Assembly (NCBI RefSeq): GCF_021502575.1
Contig: NZ_JAKFGN010000001.1
Location: 620,001 to 684,000, forward strand
Source of the DNA: Bradyrhizobium sp. G127
GTDB lineage: Bacteria > Pseudomonadota > Alphaproteobacteria > Rhizobiales > Xanthobacteraceae
DNA length: 64,000 nt
Direction: 5' to 3'
Shown: positions 35,175-44,896 of the stretch, in pieces
Layout: the number at the start of each line of letters is the position of its first letter
Position numbering within the stretch: position 1 is the stretch's first letter
Position numbers and translations under genes: made by a program
Notes under the pieces: generated by a model
What the model saw: the letters and a program-made list of their open reading frames with translations, nothing else
Told to the model about the DNA's origin: nothing
The model's database searches: none

Positions 35175-36128
35175 CTACGGCGCGAGCAGAACCTGCCGGC
35201 ATTCGGCAGGCAGATCCGCCAGCGTCATTGGCGGCTTCGGCTTCGGCGGCGTCACCGGCGACTTGGGATGCAGCACGGCGTCGCTGAACCAGTAGGCGAG
35301 ATCGCCGGCGCTGCATCCTTCGCTCTCGTTTGGCGGCGGCTGCGCTTCGCAATTGGTGCTGCCTGGCGGACATTTCATGCGGACATGAAAATGATAATCG
35401 TGTCCGTACATCGGGCGCACCTTGGACAGCCAGCTTCGATCGCCCTTGGCTTCCCGGCACAGCGCCTTCTTGATGGCGGCGTTGACGAAGATGCGCTCCA
35501 CCTGCGGCTCCTGCGCCGCGGCGCGGATGACCGGAAGATGCGACGGCGTCCATGTCTGGGGATCGATGTCGAGGCGATCCTTCCGCACCATCATCACCGC
35601 GGATGTTTCCTCGCGTTCCTCGCGCGAGAGCTGCCGGTTCGGCATCGGCGTCAGCCAGATATCGGCGTCCAGTCCCACCTGATGGCTGGCATGGCCGGTG
35701 AGCATCGGCCCGCCGCGCGGTTGCGACATGTCGCCCACCAGCAATCCCGGCCATCCCGCGGTCTTCTGGGCCTTCACCGCCAGCCGCTCGAGCAGCGCGA
35801 TCAGGTCCGGATGTCCCCAGTTGCGGTTACGCGAGAGCCGCATCACCTGCCATGCCGATCCGTTGATCGGCAGCGCGACGGCGCCGGCGATGCAGCCCTT
35901 GGCGTAGAAACCGATCGATCTTACCGCGAGGGACGCGGGCAGCGGTTTGCGGCCGAACAATTCCTTGGCCGCAAGAGTCGGATCATTGGGATTGGTGAGC
36001 GGCGGCAGCGGCTTCGGATTGACGCTGCCTTTGTCCTGCGCCCGCGCCGGACCTGCCGTCAGTGTGACAGCAGACATCGCGAACGTCGTCGCCAGGGTGA
36101 TCGCGAGAATCGGACGGCACGGCATCAT
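35175..36128 (-). CDS. mepA: Penicillin-insensitive murein endopeptidase
   Basis: This 317-residue periplasmic peptidase cleaves D-Ala-meso-DAP cross-links in peptidoglycan. It has a signal peptide, then the LAS-type zinc motif in GHASHQVGLDADIW (two His and an Asp), with the third His ligand in GHDYHFHVRM. Paired cysteines in KCPPGSTNC and others fit disulfides of MepA. Length is close to the family. It is divergent from the GGDEF/EAL gene. A proline-rich C-terminal stretch (TPPKPKPPM) is unusual but harmless. Confidence 0.94.
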   Translation of the reverse strand: MMPCRPILAITLATTFAMSAVTLTAGPARAQDKGSVNPKPLPPLTNPNDPTLAAKELFGRKPLPASLAVRSIGFYAKGCIAGAVALPINGSAWQVMRLSRNRNWGHPDLIALLERLAVKAQKTAGWPGLLVGDMSQPRGGPMLTGHASHQVGLDADIWLTPMPNRQLSREEREETSAVMMVRKDRLDIDPQTWTPSHLPVIRAAAQEPQVERIFVNAAIKKALCREAKGDRSWLSKVRPMYGHDYHFHVRMKCPPGSTNCEAQPPPNESEGCSAGDLAYWFSDAVLHPKSPVTPPKPKPPMTLADLPAECRQVLLAP

Positions 36129-36508
36129 GGCGCGCGTTATAGCGTAACGCCGGTCCGGCGACGAGACCGCTCGGCCTCTTTAACCAGCCGTTAGCCATGG
36201 CGAAGACTGGCGGAAAATGGTGCGAGCAGCATTCACCGCATATTTGCGCCGGTTCGCGGCCCATTTGTTGTGCAAGCGGGACATCAATGTCGCGTGACTG
36301 CGGTGATCATTCCCGAATGCAACAGCAGTATGCTGCATCTTACGCCGAAAAGACCGGGCACGATGTTGGAGCAGCCCGCCGAATAGGCAACCGCGATTCA
36401 CGCTTTGCAAACCTTGTGTGCCGAGCACGCAGCCGTCCCGGGAAAGGAACCTTTTTTTCAGATACTTGTACCAAGACTACCCGCGCAGAATGCGGGAATG
36501 GCGGGGCA
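36129..36508. other. Divergent intergenic region
   Basis: About 380 bases between mepA and the GGDEF/EAL gene. The reading frame of the latter is open back to 36197, but the extra sequence is cysteine-rich and unlike any N-terminal domain, so it is treated as untranslated. No hairpin with a T-run or known operator was identified. Confidence 0.45.
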
Positions 36509-38728
36509 ATGCCGACACATCGGCCAAAAGCAAGAAACAGGATCGTCAAGGCGAAGCTGGCGCGGGGGAAGTTGGCGGTTCGCCGGCCGAAAGCCGCGCC
36601 GAAATTGCTGACCAGACGGCGCAAGGTTTCCGAAATCAGCGAGATCGTGCGCACGCGCGCCGAAGCCGAGGCGGCGATCGCGGACGCCCAGAAGTCGGAC
36701 GCGCGGCTGCGCGAAGCCATCGATATCCTTCCGCAGGGCATCGTGTTTCTCGATGCCGACGGCCGCTACATCCTCTGGAACAAGAAGTACGCGGAGATCT
36801 ATTCAAAGAGCGCGGATCTGTTCAAGCATGGCGCGAAGCTGCGCGACACGCTGAAAGTCGGCGTCGCCCGCGGCGATTATCCCGAAGCCATCGGCCACGA
36901 AGAGGAGTGGATCAACGAGCGCCTGGATAAAATGTATCATCCGGGCCACGCCCATGAGCAAGTCTTGGCCGACGGCCGCTGCATCCTGATTGATGAACGC
37001 CTGACCAGCGACGGCGGCGTGATCGGCCTGCGCGTCGACATCACCGATCTGAAGGAGCGCGAAGCCTCGTTCCGGCTGCTGTTCGACGGCAATCCGGTCC
37101 CGATGATCGTCTGCGCCCAGGACAGCGAGCGGATCATCGGCGTCAACGATGCCGCCATCGCGCACTACGGTTACGCGCGCGAGCATTTCGAGAAGCTGAA
37201 GATTTCGGACGTTCAGGCGTTCGATCAGGAAACGCCGTGGACCGGCGACCAGAGCACCGAGGAGCGCGCCGCGCGGACCTGGAAACACGTCAAGGCCGAC
37301 GGCTCGCTGATCGATGTCGCGATCTATTCCCGCCTGCTGGTGTTCGAAGGCAAGCCCTCGGTCCTGCTGGCACTGATGGACATCACCGAGCGCAAGCGCG
37401 CCGAGGCGCGGCTCGCCTTCATGGCGCAGCACGACGGCCTCACCGGATTGCCGAACCGCATCCTGCTGCGGCAGCGGCTCGACGAATTGCTGGCGCACAC
37501 CCGGCGCAGCGGCGACAAGGTCGCGGTGCTGTTCCTCGACCTCGACAACTTCAAGGCCATCAACGATACGCTGGGCCACGCGATCGGCGACAAGCTCTTG
37601 AAGGGCGTGACCAAACGGCTGCGCTCGTCGCTGCGCGAGGAGGACGCCATCGCGCGTCTCGGCTCCGATGAATTCGCCGTGGTGCAGGCCGGAGTCACGC
37701 GGCCGGAAGAGGTCGCCATGCTGGCGCGCCGGCTGATCGCGGCGATCAGCGAGCCCTATCTGTTCGACGGCCATACCATCGTCAGCGGCGCCAGCATCGG
37801 CATCGCCATCGCGCCCGGCGACGGCGATGACGCCGAGAAACTGCTCAAGAACGCCGACATGGCGCTGTCGCGGGCCAAGAGCGAAGGGCTCGGCACCTTC
37901 AGCTTCTTCGAGGCGGAAATGGACGCCCGCGCCCAGGCGCGCCGGCGCATCGAAATCGATCTGCGCGCCGCCATCGAGAACAGCGTGCTGCAGCCGCATT
38001 ACCAGCCGCTGGTCGATCTCAAGAGCGGACAGATCACGGGCTTCGAGGCGCTGGTGCGCTGGCCGCACGCCGAGCGCGGCATGATTTCGCCGGCGGAGTT
38101 CATTCCGGTCGCCGAAGAAACCGGCCTCATCAACGCGGTCGGCGGCCTGATGCTGCGGCGCGCCTGCATGGACGCGGCGCAGTGGCCGGATGACGTGCGC
38201 GTCGCGGTCAACCTGTCGCCGCTGCAATTCCGCGTCGGCAACCTCTTGTCCGTGGTGATGGACGCGCTGAAAGCATCGGGCCTGTCGCCGAAACGGCTTG
38301 AACTGGAGATCACCGAAACCCTGCTGCTCGACAAGAGCGACCAGGTGCTGGCGACGCTGCACGCGCTGCGCGCGCTCGGGGTGCGGATTTCGATGGACGA
38401 TTTCGGCACCGGCTATTCGTCGCTGAGCTACCTGCGCAGCTTCCCGTTCGACAAGATCAAGATCGACCAGTCGTTCGTGCGCGACCTCGGCTCCAACCAG
38501 GATGCGCAGGCCATCGTCCGCTCGATCATCAGCCTCGGCATGGGACTTGGCGTGACCATCACGGCGGAAGGCGTCGAGACCGAAGCCGAGCTGAGCTGCC
38601 TGCGCGCGGAAGGCTGTCACGAAGGTCAGGGTTTTCTGTTCAGCCGGGCGCGGCCGAACGCCGAGATCACCCAGCTTTTGCTGGCGCAACGCAACGCACG
38701 CGAAGAGCGGGCGACGATGGTGGCCTGA
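36509..38728 (+). CDS. PAS-PAS-GGDEF-EAL cyclic-di-GMP protein
   Basis: This 739-residue cytoplasmic signalling protein has a basic N-terminus, two PAS domains (about 65-185 and 186-305), a GGDEF domain (about 310-480) and an EAL domain (about 490-735). The diguanylate cyclase motif reads GSDEF (about residue 384) rather than GGDEF, so cyclase activity may be weakened. The phosphodiesterase signature EAL is intact (GFEALVRW), and DFGTGYSSLSYL, KIDQSFVRDL and AEGVET are also intact, so c-di-GMP hydrolysis is likely. No transmembrane segment is seen. ATG at 36509 begins the MPTHRPKARNR segment; earlier codons are doubtful. Confidence 0.92.
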   Translation: MPTHRPKARNRIVKAKLARGKLAVRRPKAAPKLLTRRRKVSEISEIVRTRAEAEAAIADAQKSDARLREAIDILPQGIVFLDADGRYILWNKKYAEIYSKSADLFKHGAKLRDTLKVGVARGDYPEAIGHEEEWINERLDKMYHPGHAHEQVLADGRCILIDERLTSDGGVIGLRVDITDLKEREASFRLLFDGNPVPMIVCAQDSERIIGVNDAAIAHYGYAREHFEKLKISDVQAFDQETPWTGDQSTEERAARTWKHVKADGSLIDVAIYSRLLVFEGKPSVLLALMDITERKRAEARLAFMAQHDGLTGLPNRILLRQRLDELLAHTRRSGDKVAVLFLDLDNFKAINDTLGHAIGDKLLKGVTKRLRSSLREEDAIARLGSDEFAVVQAGVTRPEEVAMLARRLIAAISEPYLFDGHTIVSGASIGIAIAPGDGDDAEKLLKNADMALSRAKSEGLGTFSFFEAEMDARAQARRRIEIDLRAAIENSVLQPHYQPLVDLKSGQITGFEALVRWPHAERGMISPAEFIPVAEETGLINAVGGLMLRRACMDAAQWPDDVRVAVNLSPLQFRVGNLLSVVMDALKASGLSPKRLELEITETLLLDKSDQVLATLHALRALGVRISMDDFGTGYSSLSYLRSFPFDKIKIDQSFVRDLGSNQDAQAIVRSIISLGMGLGVTITAEGVETEAELSCLRAEGCHEGQGFLFSRARPNAEITQLLLAQRNAREERATMVA

Positions 38729-38770
38729 CAGGGTCACCGGCGCGCGCCTCGCGTCACCATCAATGAAATA

Positions 38771-38795
38771 CCCCGGCTCGCGCCGGGGTTTTTTA
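38771..38795 (+). terminator. Intrinsic terminator of the GGDEF/EAL gene
   Basis: CCCCGGC/GCCGGGG stem around TCGC, followed by TTTTTTTATT on the plus strand. It lies about 40 bases past the stop and just before the convergent YegP-type gene; on the minus strand the tail TATTTC is weaker. Confidence 0.9.
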
Positions 38796-38805
38796 TTCGC
38801 CTAAA

Positions 38806-39048
38806 TCACTTCTTCGATTTCTTCTTCTTCGCCTTCTTGGTTTTCTTCGCGGTCTTGGCCTTCACGGCCTTCGAGACGTCGTCGATCTCGGCCTTGCCGA
38901 CGTGCTTCACGATCGACTTGATCGTGCTCTTGGCGGATGCCTTGCTCTTGTACCCTTCCGAGGCGAACACTTTTTCGCCGTTCGATGCTTTGAAGCGGAA
39001 ACGGAATTCTCCGGCCTTGTCTTTGTAGATCTCAAACTTGTAGGCCAT
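38806..39048 (-). CDS. YegP-family (DUF1508) protein
   Basis: This 80-residue protein contains one DUF1508 repeat (MAYKFEIYKDKAGEFRFRFK, then ASNGEKVFASEGYKSKASA), a small beta-alpha fold of unknown function. A lysine-rich tail follows (KKTKKAKKKKSKK), which suggests nucleic-acid or anionic-surface contact. ATG at 39048 follows GGAGAGAG. Upstream sequence is non-coding. It converges with the GGDEF/EAL gene. Confidence 0.9.
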   Translation of the reverse strand: MAYKFEIYKDKAGEFRFRFKASNGEKVFASEGYKSKASAKSTIKSIVKHVGKAEIDDVSKAVKAKTAKKTKKAKKKKSKK

Positions 39049-39286
39049 CACTCTCTCCGATGGTTGGAAATTTTGCAGGCGAGCCAGACTCGGAGGATGC
39101 GCGCGAAGAGTCAAGCAAAGCCCGCGCGTTTCCTCACGCGCGCATCGAGCAGATTCGGCTTGAACGCAGGATGAACGGCAGCCTGCGGCGACATCATCGC
39201 GATGAGGCGTCGCCGTGATGATGTTGTCCGCGCGATTATTTCGCAGGGATTGCAAGAGTCTATAGCGATACAAGATCGTGCTGCCT

Positions 39287-39468
39287 CGTCGTTGCGAGGA
39301 GCGCTTGCGACGAAGCAATCCAGTTGTTCCTTCGCTAGCGCTTTGAAATTGATTTTGAGATCGGAAAAATATGGATTGCTTCGCGGAGCCTGTCATCGGG
39401 CGGCGCCATGGCGCGTCATAGACGCGCGTAAATGCACTTTCGGCGCCGACCGTTGGCTCGCAATGACG
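39287..39468. repeat. MITE-like inverted-repeat element
   Basis: The ends CGTCGTTGCGAG (39287-39298) and CTCGCAATGACG (39457-39468) are inverted with one mismatch. An inner perfect pair GAAGCAATCCA (39312-39322) and TGGATTGCTTC (39372-39382) lies within. This GTCATTGCGAG...GCAATCC pattern belongs to a family of short non-coding repeats common in proteobacteria. No transposase is present. Confidence 0.75.
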
Positions 39469-39579
39469 TCGTAAATACATTGCCCCGTTCATTCAGGACG
39501 CCAAACGCGCCGATGCATCCGCTTTATCGAGGGCGCGGACAGCCCGGTCCTGTTTTCCGTCTCTCGTTGAAGAGAGAAT

Positions 39580-39753
39580 GGAGCGCCGGGAGGCGCCAGA
39601 GTGCTTGCGAGGCACCCTTCGACGAACCCTGGCGAGGGGTCCGTCCGCGTGCCTGACGAGAGCGGGTTGCGAGTCCGTCTCGCGAGGCGCGCGCGTTCTG
39701 GAGCGAAAGGTTTGCGAGGCCTTCCGCCCGAACGCTGCGCCTCCCGGCGCTCC
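39580..39753. repeat. G+C-rich element with 17-bp perfect inverted repeats
   Basis: GGAGCGCCGGGAGGCGC (39580-39596) and its exact complement (39737-39753) bound about 140 bases of internally repetitive sequence (GCGAGGC, CGAACG, GCGAG motifs). It resembles a dispersed intergenic element I associate with Bradyrhizobium/Rhodopseudomonas genomes. The whole unit could fold into one long structured RNA. Confidence 0.55.
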
Positions 39754-39954
39754 ACCTTGCCAGCGCCCCGACGTGATGGGGTGGCGGCTGTGAAGTTCAT
39801 CCTTCCGCGTCATGAGCGCAAAAGGGTGAATAGGAATATAGTCTTTTTACTCGCGTGCGTCAAGAGCCCACCGCGATGAGGCAGGCGGCCTTTACGCAAT
39901 CTTCAGGTGCCAGCCGCTATCGACGGACAGGACTCAAGAAGGGAAGCGGGCTGA

Positions 39955-41196
39955 ATGACCATCGCGCGTCGGATTGCTGTTGCGACTGCAAGCATCGCCT
40001 TTTTTCATATGGCGCTGGCCGCCGCGACGGCGGCGTCCATTCCCGCCGGGCCTGCGGGCGATGCGTTCTACACCCCGCCGTCGCCGCTGCCGAACGGGCC
40101 GCGCGGTTCGGTGATCTGGTCGCGTCCGCTCGACGGCACCATGGCATTGCCGAGCGCGAAGAAGAACACGCTGGTTCTCTATCGTTCGGCGGGCGCGAAG
40201 GGCGGCAGCGTCGCCGTCTCGGGCACCCTGTCGATTCCGCAGGGAGAAGCGCCGCGAGGCGGCTGGCCGGTGATCGTCTGGACCCATGGGACGATCGGGC
40301 TTGCGCCCATCTGCGCGCCGTCACGCGATACCGACAGCGGCCCGGAACACGACTATGTCGCCGTCATGCGCACGCTGCTTGATGGCTTCGTGAAGCAAGG
40401 TTACGCGATCGTCGCTACCGACTACGAAGGCCTCGGCACGCCGGGCGACCAGCCGTATCTGCAGGGCGTGCCGACCGCCCGCAACGCCCTCGACATGCTG
40501 GAAGCCGTGCGCGTGATCGAGCCGAAGATCGGCAAGCGCTATGCGGTGGCGGGCCACTCGCAGGGCGGGCAGGTCGATCTGTTCGCGGCGGCCATCGGGC
40601 CCTCTTATGTTCCGAAGTTCAAACTGGTCGGCAATGTCGCCTTCGCGCCCGGCTCGCATATTGCGGACCGTGTAAAGCTGGTGATGACGTCGGCGAAGAC
40701 CGAGCTGTCGTTGCCTTACGTTCTCTACGTGCTCCGGTCCTATGCGCAAGCCGATCCGAAGATCGATCTCAAGCGCATTCTCACGCCTGAGGCGCTGTCG
40801 CATCTGCCGGACCTGTTCCAGGGCTGCATGACGCAATCGCTGACGAAGGGATACTGGTCGACCGCCATCGCGAAGGACCAGTTCGTCGCCAAGCCGGATC
40901 TGCGCGCGTTTCTCAAGATGACGCGGCAGAACGAGCCGGGCCATCTGCGCATCAAGGCGCCGACCATGATCATGCAGGGGACGGCCGACATCACTGTGCC
41001 GCCGACGGATACCGACAGTCTGGCGCGCCAGCTCTGCGCGGGCGGCAACAGGCTCGAGTACCGGCCGGTCGCCGGCGTAGACCACGACGGTTCGATGGTG
41101 AAGGGCGGAGCCGACGCGGTGGCTTATGTCGATGCCCGGTTCAGGGGCGAGAGGGCGGCGAGCAATTGCCGCGCGCTGCCAAAGGCGGGGAAGTAG
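39955..41196 (+). CDS. Exported alpha/beta hydrolase, secretory-lipase type
   Basis: This 413-residue hydrolase has a signal peptide (RRIAVATASIAFFHMALAAATA). The nucleophile elbow is GHSQGGQ. The oxyanion-side element is VIVWTHGTIG and the late catalytic elements are MQGTADITVPP (Asp) and GVDHDGS (His). The architecture matches the secretory lipase/peptidase S9-like family that cleaves esters of short or long acyl chains outside the cytoplasm. Cysteines in PICAPS, GCMTQ, LCAGG and SNCRA could form disulfides. The start follows AAGAAGGGAAG. It lies after the repeat-rich gap and before the convergent lepA. Confidence 0.9.
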   Translation: MTIARRIAVATASIAFFHMALAAATAASIPAGPAGDAFYTPPSPLPNGPRGSVIWSRPLDGTMALPSAKKNTLVLYRSAGAKGGSVAVSGTLSIPQGEAPRGGWPVIVWTHGTIGLAPICAPSRDTDSGPEHDYVAVMRTLLDGFVKQGYAIVATDYEGLGTPGDQPYLQGVPTARNALDMLEAVRVIEPKIGKRYAVAGHSQGGQVDLFAAAIGPSYVPKFKLVGNVAFAPGSHIADRVKLVMTSAKTELSLPYVLYVLRSYAQADPKIDLKRILTPEALSHLPDLFQGCMTQSLTKGYWSTAIAKDQFVAKPDLRAFLKMTRQNEPGHLRIKAPTMIMQGTADITVPPTDTDSLARQLCAGGNRLEYRPVAGVDHDGSMVKGGADAVAYVDARFRGERAASNCRALPKAGK

Positions 41197-41218
41197 GGCG
41201 GATGCTGGCCGGAGACGC

Positions 41219-43024
41219 TCAGCTATCCACCTTCAGCGCGGCAATGAACGCTTCCTGCGGGATGTCGACCTTGCCGAACTGCCGCATCTTCTTCTTGCCT
41301 TCCTTCTGCTTCTCCAGAAGTTTGCGCTTGCGGCTGATGTCGCCGCCGTAGCACTTCGCGGTGACGTCCTTGCGCAGTGCGCGCACTGTTTCGCGGGCGA
41401 TGATCTTGCCGCCGATCGCCGCCTGGATCGGAATCACGAACATATGCGGCGGGATCAGCTCCTTCATCTTCTCGACCATGGCGCGGCCGCGGCCTTCGGC
41501 GCGAGTCCGGTGCACCAGCATCGAGAGCGCGTCCACCGGCTCGTTGTTGACGAGGATCTGCATCTTCACCAGATCGGCTGGCTTGTAGTCGGTGAGGTGA
41601 TAGTCGAACGAGGCGTAGCCCTTTGAAACCGACTTCAGCCGATCGTAGAAGTCGAACACCACTTCGTTGAGCGGCAGCGCGTATTTCACCATGGCGCGGG
41701 CGCCGACATAGGTCAGCTCGATCTGGTTGCCGCGGCGCTCCTGACACAGCTTCAGCACGCTGCCGAGATAGTCGTCCGGGGTGAGGATGGTGGCCTCGAT
41801 CCACGGCTCGTGAATCTCGGCGATCTTCACCACGTCCGGCATGTCGATCGGATTGTGAATCTCGATCTCCTGCCCGTCGGTGAGGTGCATCTTGTAAATG
41901 ACCGACGGCGCGGTGGCGATCAGGTTGAGATTGAACTCGCGGGAGAGCCGCTCCTGGATGATTTCCAGATGCAAGAGGCCGAGGAAGCCGCAGCGGAAGC
42001 CAAAACCTAATGCAGCGCTGGTCTCCATCTCGAATGAGAAGCTTGCGTCGTTCAGGCGCAGTTTGCCCATCGCCGCGCGCAGCGTCTCGAAGTCGTCGGC
42101 ATCGACAGGAAAAAGTCCGCAGAACACCACCGGCACCGCGGGCTTGAAGCCCGGCAGCATCTCGGTGACCGGCTTGCGGTCGTCGGTGATGGTGTCGCCG
42201 ACGCGGGTATCGGCAACTTCCTTGATCGCCGCGGTGATGAAGCCGATTTCGCCGGGGCCGAGTTCGTCGACCTGCGTCATCTTCGGCGTGAAAAAGCCGA
42301 CGCGCTCGACGTCGTAGGCCGCGCCGGTGCCCATCATGCGGATGCGGGAATTCTTTTTCATCACGCCGTCGACGACGCGGATGAGAACCACGACGCCGAG
42401 ATAGACGTCGTACCAGCTATCGACCAGCAGTGCCTTCAGCGTCGCGTCGCGGTCGCCCTTCGGCGGCGGCAGGCGGGTGACGATGGCTTCCAGCACGTCG
42501 GGAATCCCGAGACCCGTCTTCGCCGAGATCATCACCGCCTCGGAGGCGTCGATGCCGATCACGTCTTCGATCTGCTGCTTGACCTGCTCGGGTTCGGCGG
42601 CGGGCAGGTCGATCTTGTTGAGCACTGGCACGATCTCGTGACCGGCGTCGAGCGCGTGATAAACGTTGGCAAGCGTCTGGGCTTCCACGCCCTGCGACGC
42701 GTCCACCACCAGCAGCGAGCCTTCGCAGGCCGCCAGCGAGCGCGAGACTTCGTAGGCGAAGTCGACGTGGCCCGGCGTGTCCATCAGGTTGAAGATGTAG
42801 CTCTTGCCGTCCTTCGCCTTGTAATTGAGGCGGACGGTCTGCGCCTTGATGGTGATGCCGCGCTCGCGCTCGATGTCCATCGAATCGAGCACCTGTTCCT
42901 TCATCTCGCGCGCCTCCAGCCCGCCGGTGGTCTGGATCAGGCGGTCGGCCAGCGTCGATTTGCCATGGTCGATATGGGCGACGATGGAGAAGTTGCGGAT
43001 GTTGGAAATAGGGGCAGTTGTCAT
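41219..43024 (-). CDS. lepA: Elongation factor 4 (LepA), ribosomal back-translocase
   Basis: This 601-residue translational GTPase acts on stalled or mistranslocated ribosomes. G1 is [15 protein letters not shown]3 is DTPGHVDF, G4 is [10 protein letters not shown]. The LepA-specific C-terminal domain includes [19 protein letters not shown] and the ending [18 protein letters not shown]. Length is typical. ATG at 43024 ([13 protein letters not shown]) is the family start; the frame extends to 43102 without support. It is single on its strand, divergent from the glycosyltransferase. Confidence 0.98.
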   Translation of the reverse strand: MTTAPISNIRNFSIVAHIDHGKSTLADRLIQTTGGLEAREMKEQVLDSMDIERERGITIKAQTVRLNYKAKDGKSYIFNLMDTPGHVDFAYEVSRSLAACEGSLLVVDASQGVEAQTLANVYHALDAGHEIVPVLNKIDLPAAEPEQVKQQIEDVIGIDASEAVMISAKTGLGIPDVLEAIVTRLPPPKGDRDATLKALLVDSWYDVYLGVVVLIRVVDGVMKKNSRIRMMGTGAAYDVERVGFFTPKMTQVDELGPGEIGFITAAIKEVADTRVGDTITDDRKPVTEMLPGFKPAVPVVFCGLFPVDADDFETLRAAMGKLRLNDASFSFEMETSAALGFGFRCGFLGLLHLEIIQERLSREFNLNLIATAPSVIYKMHLTDGQEIEIHNPIDMPDVVKIAEIHEPWIEATILTPDDYLGSVLKLCQERRGNQIELTYVGARAMVKYALPLNEVVFDFYDRLKSVSKGYASFDYHLTDYKPADLVKMQILVNNEPVDALSMLVHRTRAEGRGRAMVEKMKELIPPHMFVIPIQAAIGGKIIARETVRALRKDVTAKCYGGDISRKRKLLEKQKEGKKKMRQFGKVDIPQEAFIAALKVDS

Positions 43025-43176
43025 GGGCGCGGGATAGCATTGACGCTTCCAAGCGGCAACAAAATTGGGCTGTTCCGGGGCTGACTTCCGCAGAAATCGC
43101 AATGATTTGCTGTTGCCGTCGCAGGCTCCGCGCTGCTAGCAACCATCAGCAATCACAGCCGACACGGGTCACTGGA

Positions 43177-44889
43177 ATGTCAGAGGTTTCATCGACGCAG
43201 ACCGGGCGCCGAACCGGAAAAAATCCCGGCCCGCGCACCGGATTGCGCTCCCGGCAGAAGGCGCGGCTGCGCCATGTCCCCGTCACCCGCCGCGTGGCGG
43301 CGTGGATCGCAGCGGCGGCGCACGATCCGAGCACCTCGCTCAAATTCGTCATCGGTTTCGCCGTCGCCCATACGCTGCTCTGGACCATCATCCTCACCGC
43401 GCTGAAGAGCGCGCAGGACATCCACATGGATGTCGCCGAGGCCTACGCCTGGGGCCAGAAATTCCTGCTCGGCTACGGCAAGCATCCGCCGCTGGCCGGC
43501 TGGGTCGCGGGCGTCTGGTTCAGAATCTTCCCCGTCACCGACTGGGCCACTTATGCGCTGGCGATGACGGTGACGGGCATCGGGCTGGTGATCTGCTGGC
43601 TGATCGCGGTGCGCGTGGTCGATCACCGCCGGGCGATGTTTTCGGTGGCGATGCTGGCGCTCTATCCGGTCTTCACCTTCAAGGGCTTCAAGTACAATCC
43701 CGACCTGCTGCAGCTCGTCACGCTGCCCCTGTTCGTGCTGGCCTATCTGAACGCGTTCGAGAAACGCGACGTGCGCTCCGGCATCTGGCTCGGCCTCGCG
43801 GCGGCACTGGCGCTGATGACGAAATACTGGGTGCTGACCATGATCGGCGCGGTCGGTCTCGCGGCGCTGATTCATCCGGACCGGATGCGATTCCTGCGCT
43901 CGCCCGCGCCATGGGTGGCATTCGTGGCATGCTTCGTCGGGATGCTGCCGCATCTGTGGTGGCTGAAGCAGGCGGATTTCCTGCCGCTGATCTATGCCGA
44001 CGATGTCTATGGCGGGCGGACCTTTGGCACCACGCTGCGGCTGGCGTCGGTCTATCTGGCGCACAACATCGGGTTGCTGCTGATCCCTGTCGCCTTCGCG
44101 GCGATCGGGCTGGCGTGGAAGCTGCAATGGTGGAAATCCATCCGCCGCAAGGGCCTTGCCCGCGAGTTCATGGACTCGGTGAAACGTCCGTGGATGCGCG
44201 GACCGAATCCCGGCGTGTATCTGACGCAGGCCCGCAACATCTGGATCATCCAGATCATTGTCGGTCTGCTGCCGCCGATCGCCGCGGTGGTGTTCGGCAT
44301 CTACATGAAGACCGACTGGGGCATTTCGCTGTTCTTCCTGGTGCCGCTGGCGCTGGTCGCGATCCCCGCGCTGCGCGTGACGCAGATGGCGCTGATCCGG
44401 CTGATGGTGATGTGGCTGGGCTTCACGCTGATCATGCTGCTGGTCTCGCCGATCATCGCGGCGCAGACGGTGCGGCGCGACGGGGACGCCGGAGTGCCGT
44501 TCACGCCGAAGTCGGAATTCGCGCTGCAACTGACCGAAGCCTGGCGCGCGCGCTTCAACACCCGCTGGGCCGTGGTCGCAGGCACCACCGAAATCGGCGA
44601 GCCGCTGACGTTCTACAGTCCCGACCATCCTGCGCCGTTCACGCCGCGCGAGATCTGGGCCTCGGGCCTGACCAGCCTCGAGGAGGCGATGCGGCTGGGC
44701 TTCATCGGCATCTGCGATTCGAGGGACAACCTGATTCACGTGTGCGAGAAGTGGATGAACGACACCGTGCCGAACGCGGAGCGCGTCGATCTCACCTCGC
44801 GGCGCTATTTCCACGGCAAGGCAGGACCGGCGGTGAAATGGAAGATCTGGATCAAGGGTCCGGAAAAGCCGGACGATGACGAGAAGTGA
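43177..44889 (+). CDS. GT39/ArnT-like membrane glycosyltransferase
   Basis: This 570-residue protein has a basic N-terminus and about ten membrane segments. Features of the PMT/ArnT group are DVAEAYAWGQKFLLGYGKHPPL (an acidic residue in the first periplasmic loop, expected to bind the metal/lipid-phosphate) and FKYNPDLLQL. A C-terminal periplasmic domain covers about 430-570. These enzymes move a sugar from polyprenyl phosphate to lipid or protein in the periplasm; the acceptor is unknown. ATG at 43177 (MSEVSSTQ) is preferred over upstream frames inside the lepA promoter. It is followed by a repeat element. Confidence 0.88.
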   Translation: MSEVSSTQTGRRTGKNPGPRTGLRSRQKARLRHVPVTRRVAAWIAAAAHDPSTSLKFVIGFAVAHTLLWTIILTALKSAQDIHMDVAEAYAWGQKFLLGYGKHPPLAGWVAGVWFRIFPVTDWATYALAMTVTGIGLVICWLIAVRVVDHRRAMFSVAMLALYPVFTFKGFKYNPDLLQLVTLPLFVLAYLNAFEKRDVRSGIWLGLAAALALMTKYWVLTMIGAVGLAALIHPDRMRFLRSPAPWVAFVACFVGMLPHLWWLKQADFLPLIYADDVYGGRTFGTTLRLASVYLAHNIGLLLIPVAFAAIGLAWKLQWWKSIRRKGLAREFMDSVKRPWMRGPNPGVYLTQARNIWIIQIIVGLLPPIAAVVFGIYMKTDWGISLFFLVPLALVAIPALRVTQMALIRLMVMWLGFTLIMLLVSPIIAAQTVRRDGDAGVPFTPKSEFALQLTEAWRARFNTRWAVVAGTTEIGEPLTFYSPDHPAPFTPREIWASGLTSLEEAMRLGFIGICDSRDNLIHVCEKWMNDTVPNAERVDLTSRRYFHGKAGPAVKWKIWIKGPEKPDDDEK

Positions 44890-44896
44890 GATTGTC

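Larger units (their letters stand above)
39049..39954. other. Repeat-rich intergenic region
   Basis: About 900 bases without a supported gene. It contains two palindromic repeat elements (39287-39468 and 39580-39753). Frames across 39490-39870 are open on both strands, but their translations are Arg/Pro-rich, mirror the palindrome and have no family. Confidence 0.6.

Noticed and set aside
36803-38737. 644-codon frame antisense to the GGDEF/EAL gene
   Set aside because: His/Arg/Gln-rich antisense shadow of a gene with clear domains.
39489-39813. Arg-rich proteins on both strands over the palindromic element
   Set aside because: Both strands are open because the sequence is a G+C-rich inverted repeat; no ribosome-binding site or family.
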